Source of the DNA: an uncultured Clostridia bacterium
Lineage (GTDB): Bacteria > Bacillota > Clostridia > TANB77 > CAG-508
Direction of reading: 5' to 3'
Length of the DNA: 33,049 nt
Assembly: GCA_947632535.1 (NCBI GenBank)
Contig: CANRPR010000016.1
Location: 1-33,049 of the forward strand
Of the stretch, positions 32,242 through 33,049 are shown piece after piece. Under the pieces are notes generated by a model. It was not told where the DNA came from and made no database searches. It saw nothing but the letters and a program-made list of their open reading frames with translations. The translations under genes and the position numbers were made by a program. Each line of letters starts with the position of its first letter. Positions within the stretch are counted from its first letter, which is position 1.

Positions 32242-32331
32242 TGTCCAAATAGGGACGGTTCTTTTTTGGACATTTTGTCCAATTAGGGACGGTTCTTTTT
32301 TGGTCAAAATGTCCAATTGGGGACGCTTCTC
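32240..32331 (+). repeat. Interspersed hairpin repeat, three units
   Basis: Three direct units start at the stop codon of the 204-residue gene: TGTCCAAATAGGGACGG, TGTCCAATTAGGGACGG and TGTCCAATTGGGGACGC, each with CTTTTTTGG or a shortened end. The T-rich hairpins may terminate transcription of that gene. Confidence 0.85.
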
Positions 32332-32480
32332 TAAAATTAAAAATGCGATGGACAAAATGCCATAAAAAGAACCGCTTTGCTTCGCAAAGTAGCAAGAGGA
32401 TATGGCGGGGTAGAGAAGAAACTGAGGGAAGATTGTTCTTAGAACATACTATTAATAAATAAAAACTGAATAATGATAAA
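32332..32480. other. Non-coding stretch with decayed repeat and small hairpin
   Basis: GGACAAAATGCCATAAAAAGAACC at 32350-32373 looks like a decayed reverse copy of the repeat. Next to it is a 6-bp hairpin (CTTTGC-TTC-GCAAAG, 32375-32389). No gene or promoter is supported in the rest of this stretch. Confidence 0.5.
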
Positions 32481-32521
32481 ATTGCTTTGAAATTAGAAAG
32501 GGGTTCAAAGCAATTTTTTTT
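32481..32521 (+). terminator. Rho-independent terminator
   Basis: ATTGCTTTGAA pairs perfectly with TTCAAAGCAAT around a 12-base loop and is followed by eight T. No intact gene directly precedes it, so it may belong to a gene lost from this spot. Confidence 0.7.
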
Positions 32522-32560
32522 GTGCCACGGATAGTGTATACGGAAGTAAAACAAAGATAA

Positions 32561-33049
32561 ATTGAATATGATATGAGTGGAGGAGCATGGGAGAGAGTAG
32601 CAGCATACTATGACAATGGACATAAGAACTTGAATACATATGGAAAGAGCAGTAGCCATGGAGGATCTGAAACACAATATTTTACATTAGATGAAGGAGG
32701 AAGAGCAATAATAAATCCGGATTATGAGAAATACTGGGAAGCATACGCAGTAAGCGAAGAAGAGAAGAGCAATAGCATAACAGTAGGAGAAGAAAAATTA
32801 ACGCAAGACCAGTTATGGAGTTCAAGTAAAAAAGATGCAGAAGCAGAGAAGAAAAGACATGACTTAACAGAAGAAACATGGAACAACTTAGAAAAAGTAA
32901 AAGGAATAGGAATGAATGAAGTAGGAGGAAGTTGGAGCTATAGAGGATTAGTAAAAGGAACAATAGACTGGAAAGTAAATACAGGAGATACAGAACATAA
33001 ATATGGAAAAGCATGGAATAGTGATTATGTGCTAATAGGAAGCGCTAGC
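32561..33049 (+). pseudogene. 5'-truncated surface/pilin-like protein domain, open at window end
   Basis: The frame is open from 32561 to the last base and reads IEYDMSGGAWERVAAYYDNG, later SWSYRGLVKGTIDW and GKAWNSDYVLIGSAS. In relatives I recall, the YDMSGGAWE motif lies in the middle of large clostridial surface proteins with a prepilin-like N-terminus, preceded by Gly-Asn-Ile/Val-Tyr. Here a TAA stop at 32558-32560 comes directly before it, and there is no ribosome binding site for the internal ATG at 32573. It therefore looks like the 3' part of a gene that lost its front, next to a repeat cluster. The end lies beyond the window. A genuine short gene cannot be ruled out. Confidence 0.45.

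Noticed and set aside
32528-32575. Rescue of the truncated surface domain by a shift at CGG 32541
   Set aside because: Skipping one base there leads to a frame with a stop and does not join the YDMSGGAWE frame.
1-33049. CRISPR array, tRNA, rRNA or transposase gene
   Set aside because: No regularly spaced repeats, tRNA-like cloverleaf, rRNA segment or transposase motif was seen on either strand.

Overview
The window comes from a strongly AT-rich, low-GC Firmicute (Bacillota). It is most likely an anaerobic, probably host-associated Clostridia-type bacterium. The signs are a T-box in front of ileS, folate-dependent trmFO, a TSCPD protein, a COG2426 membrane protein, a sortase, GGAGG-type ribosome binding sites, promoters with a 17-base spacer, and the interspersed repeat GTCCAAATGGGGACGGTTC known from low-GC anaerobes. 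No rRNA, tRNA, CRISPR array, prophage or transposase gene was seen.

Layout. 1-973: the 3' end of a surface protein with Ig-like domains, broken by one +1 frameshift. 1307-2310: a DUF4097-type repeat protein and a small unknown protein, with less AT-rich codon use than the rest. 2383-3416 (minus): a full-length Sua5/YwlC threonylcarbamoyl-AMP synthase split by two +1 frameshifts. 3595-4044: a small membrane protein. 4190-9511: two large fused glycosyltransferases (GT2-HAD and GT2-GT4). 9694-14459: carA-carB-guaD, pyrimidine/arginine precursor synthesis plus guanine deaminase. 14687-17585: an OmpR-type response regulator and its histidine kinase. 17641-18138 (minus): COG2426 membrane protein. 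18334-19668: hisS. 19739-20299 (minus): membrane-anchored unknown protein. 20457-22562: overlapping operon of DEDDh exonuclease, TSCPD protein and trmFO. 22676-26052: a large coiled-coil protein and a sortase. 26072-31569: a T-box-controlled unit of ileS (IleS2-like) followed by a 649-residue protein with an ADP-ribosyltransferase-like N-terminus. 31627-32241: unknown 204-residue protein with its own promoter. 32240-33049: repeat cluster, terminator and a 5'-truncated surface-protein domain running off the window.

Most unusual observation. All three frame breaks (one in the surface protein, two in sua5) can be placed exactly at an in-frame CGG codon. In each case skipping the C restores the frame and gives a glycine codon (GGA, GGT, GGA) that fits the family alignment without gaps. 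By eye, no in-frame CGG occurs in any gene from 4190 to 32241. The only other in-frame CGG codons, five in all, lie in three short accessory genes and are read as normal triplets. This may reflect +1 frameshifting at a poorly decoded CGG codon, or a shared error or mutation process. It can be tested. A second candidate for new biology is the ART-like/coiled-coil protein transcribed behind ileS, with its 204-residue neighbour.

The interspersed repeats sit at gene ends. At two unrelated genes they supply the last codons and the stop (Met-Ser-Lys/Asn-TAG). At carB-guaD the junction also forms the ribosome binding site of the next gene.
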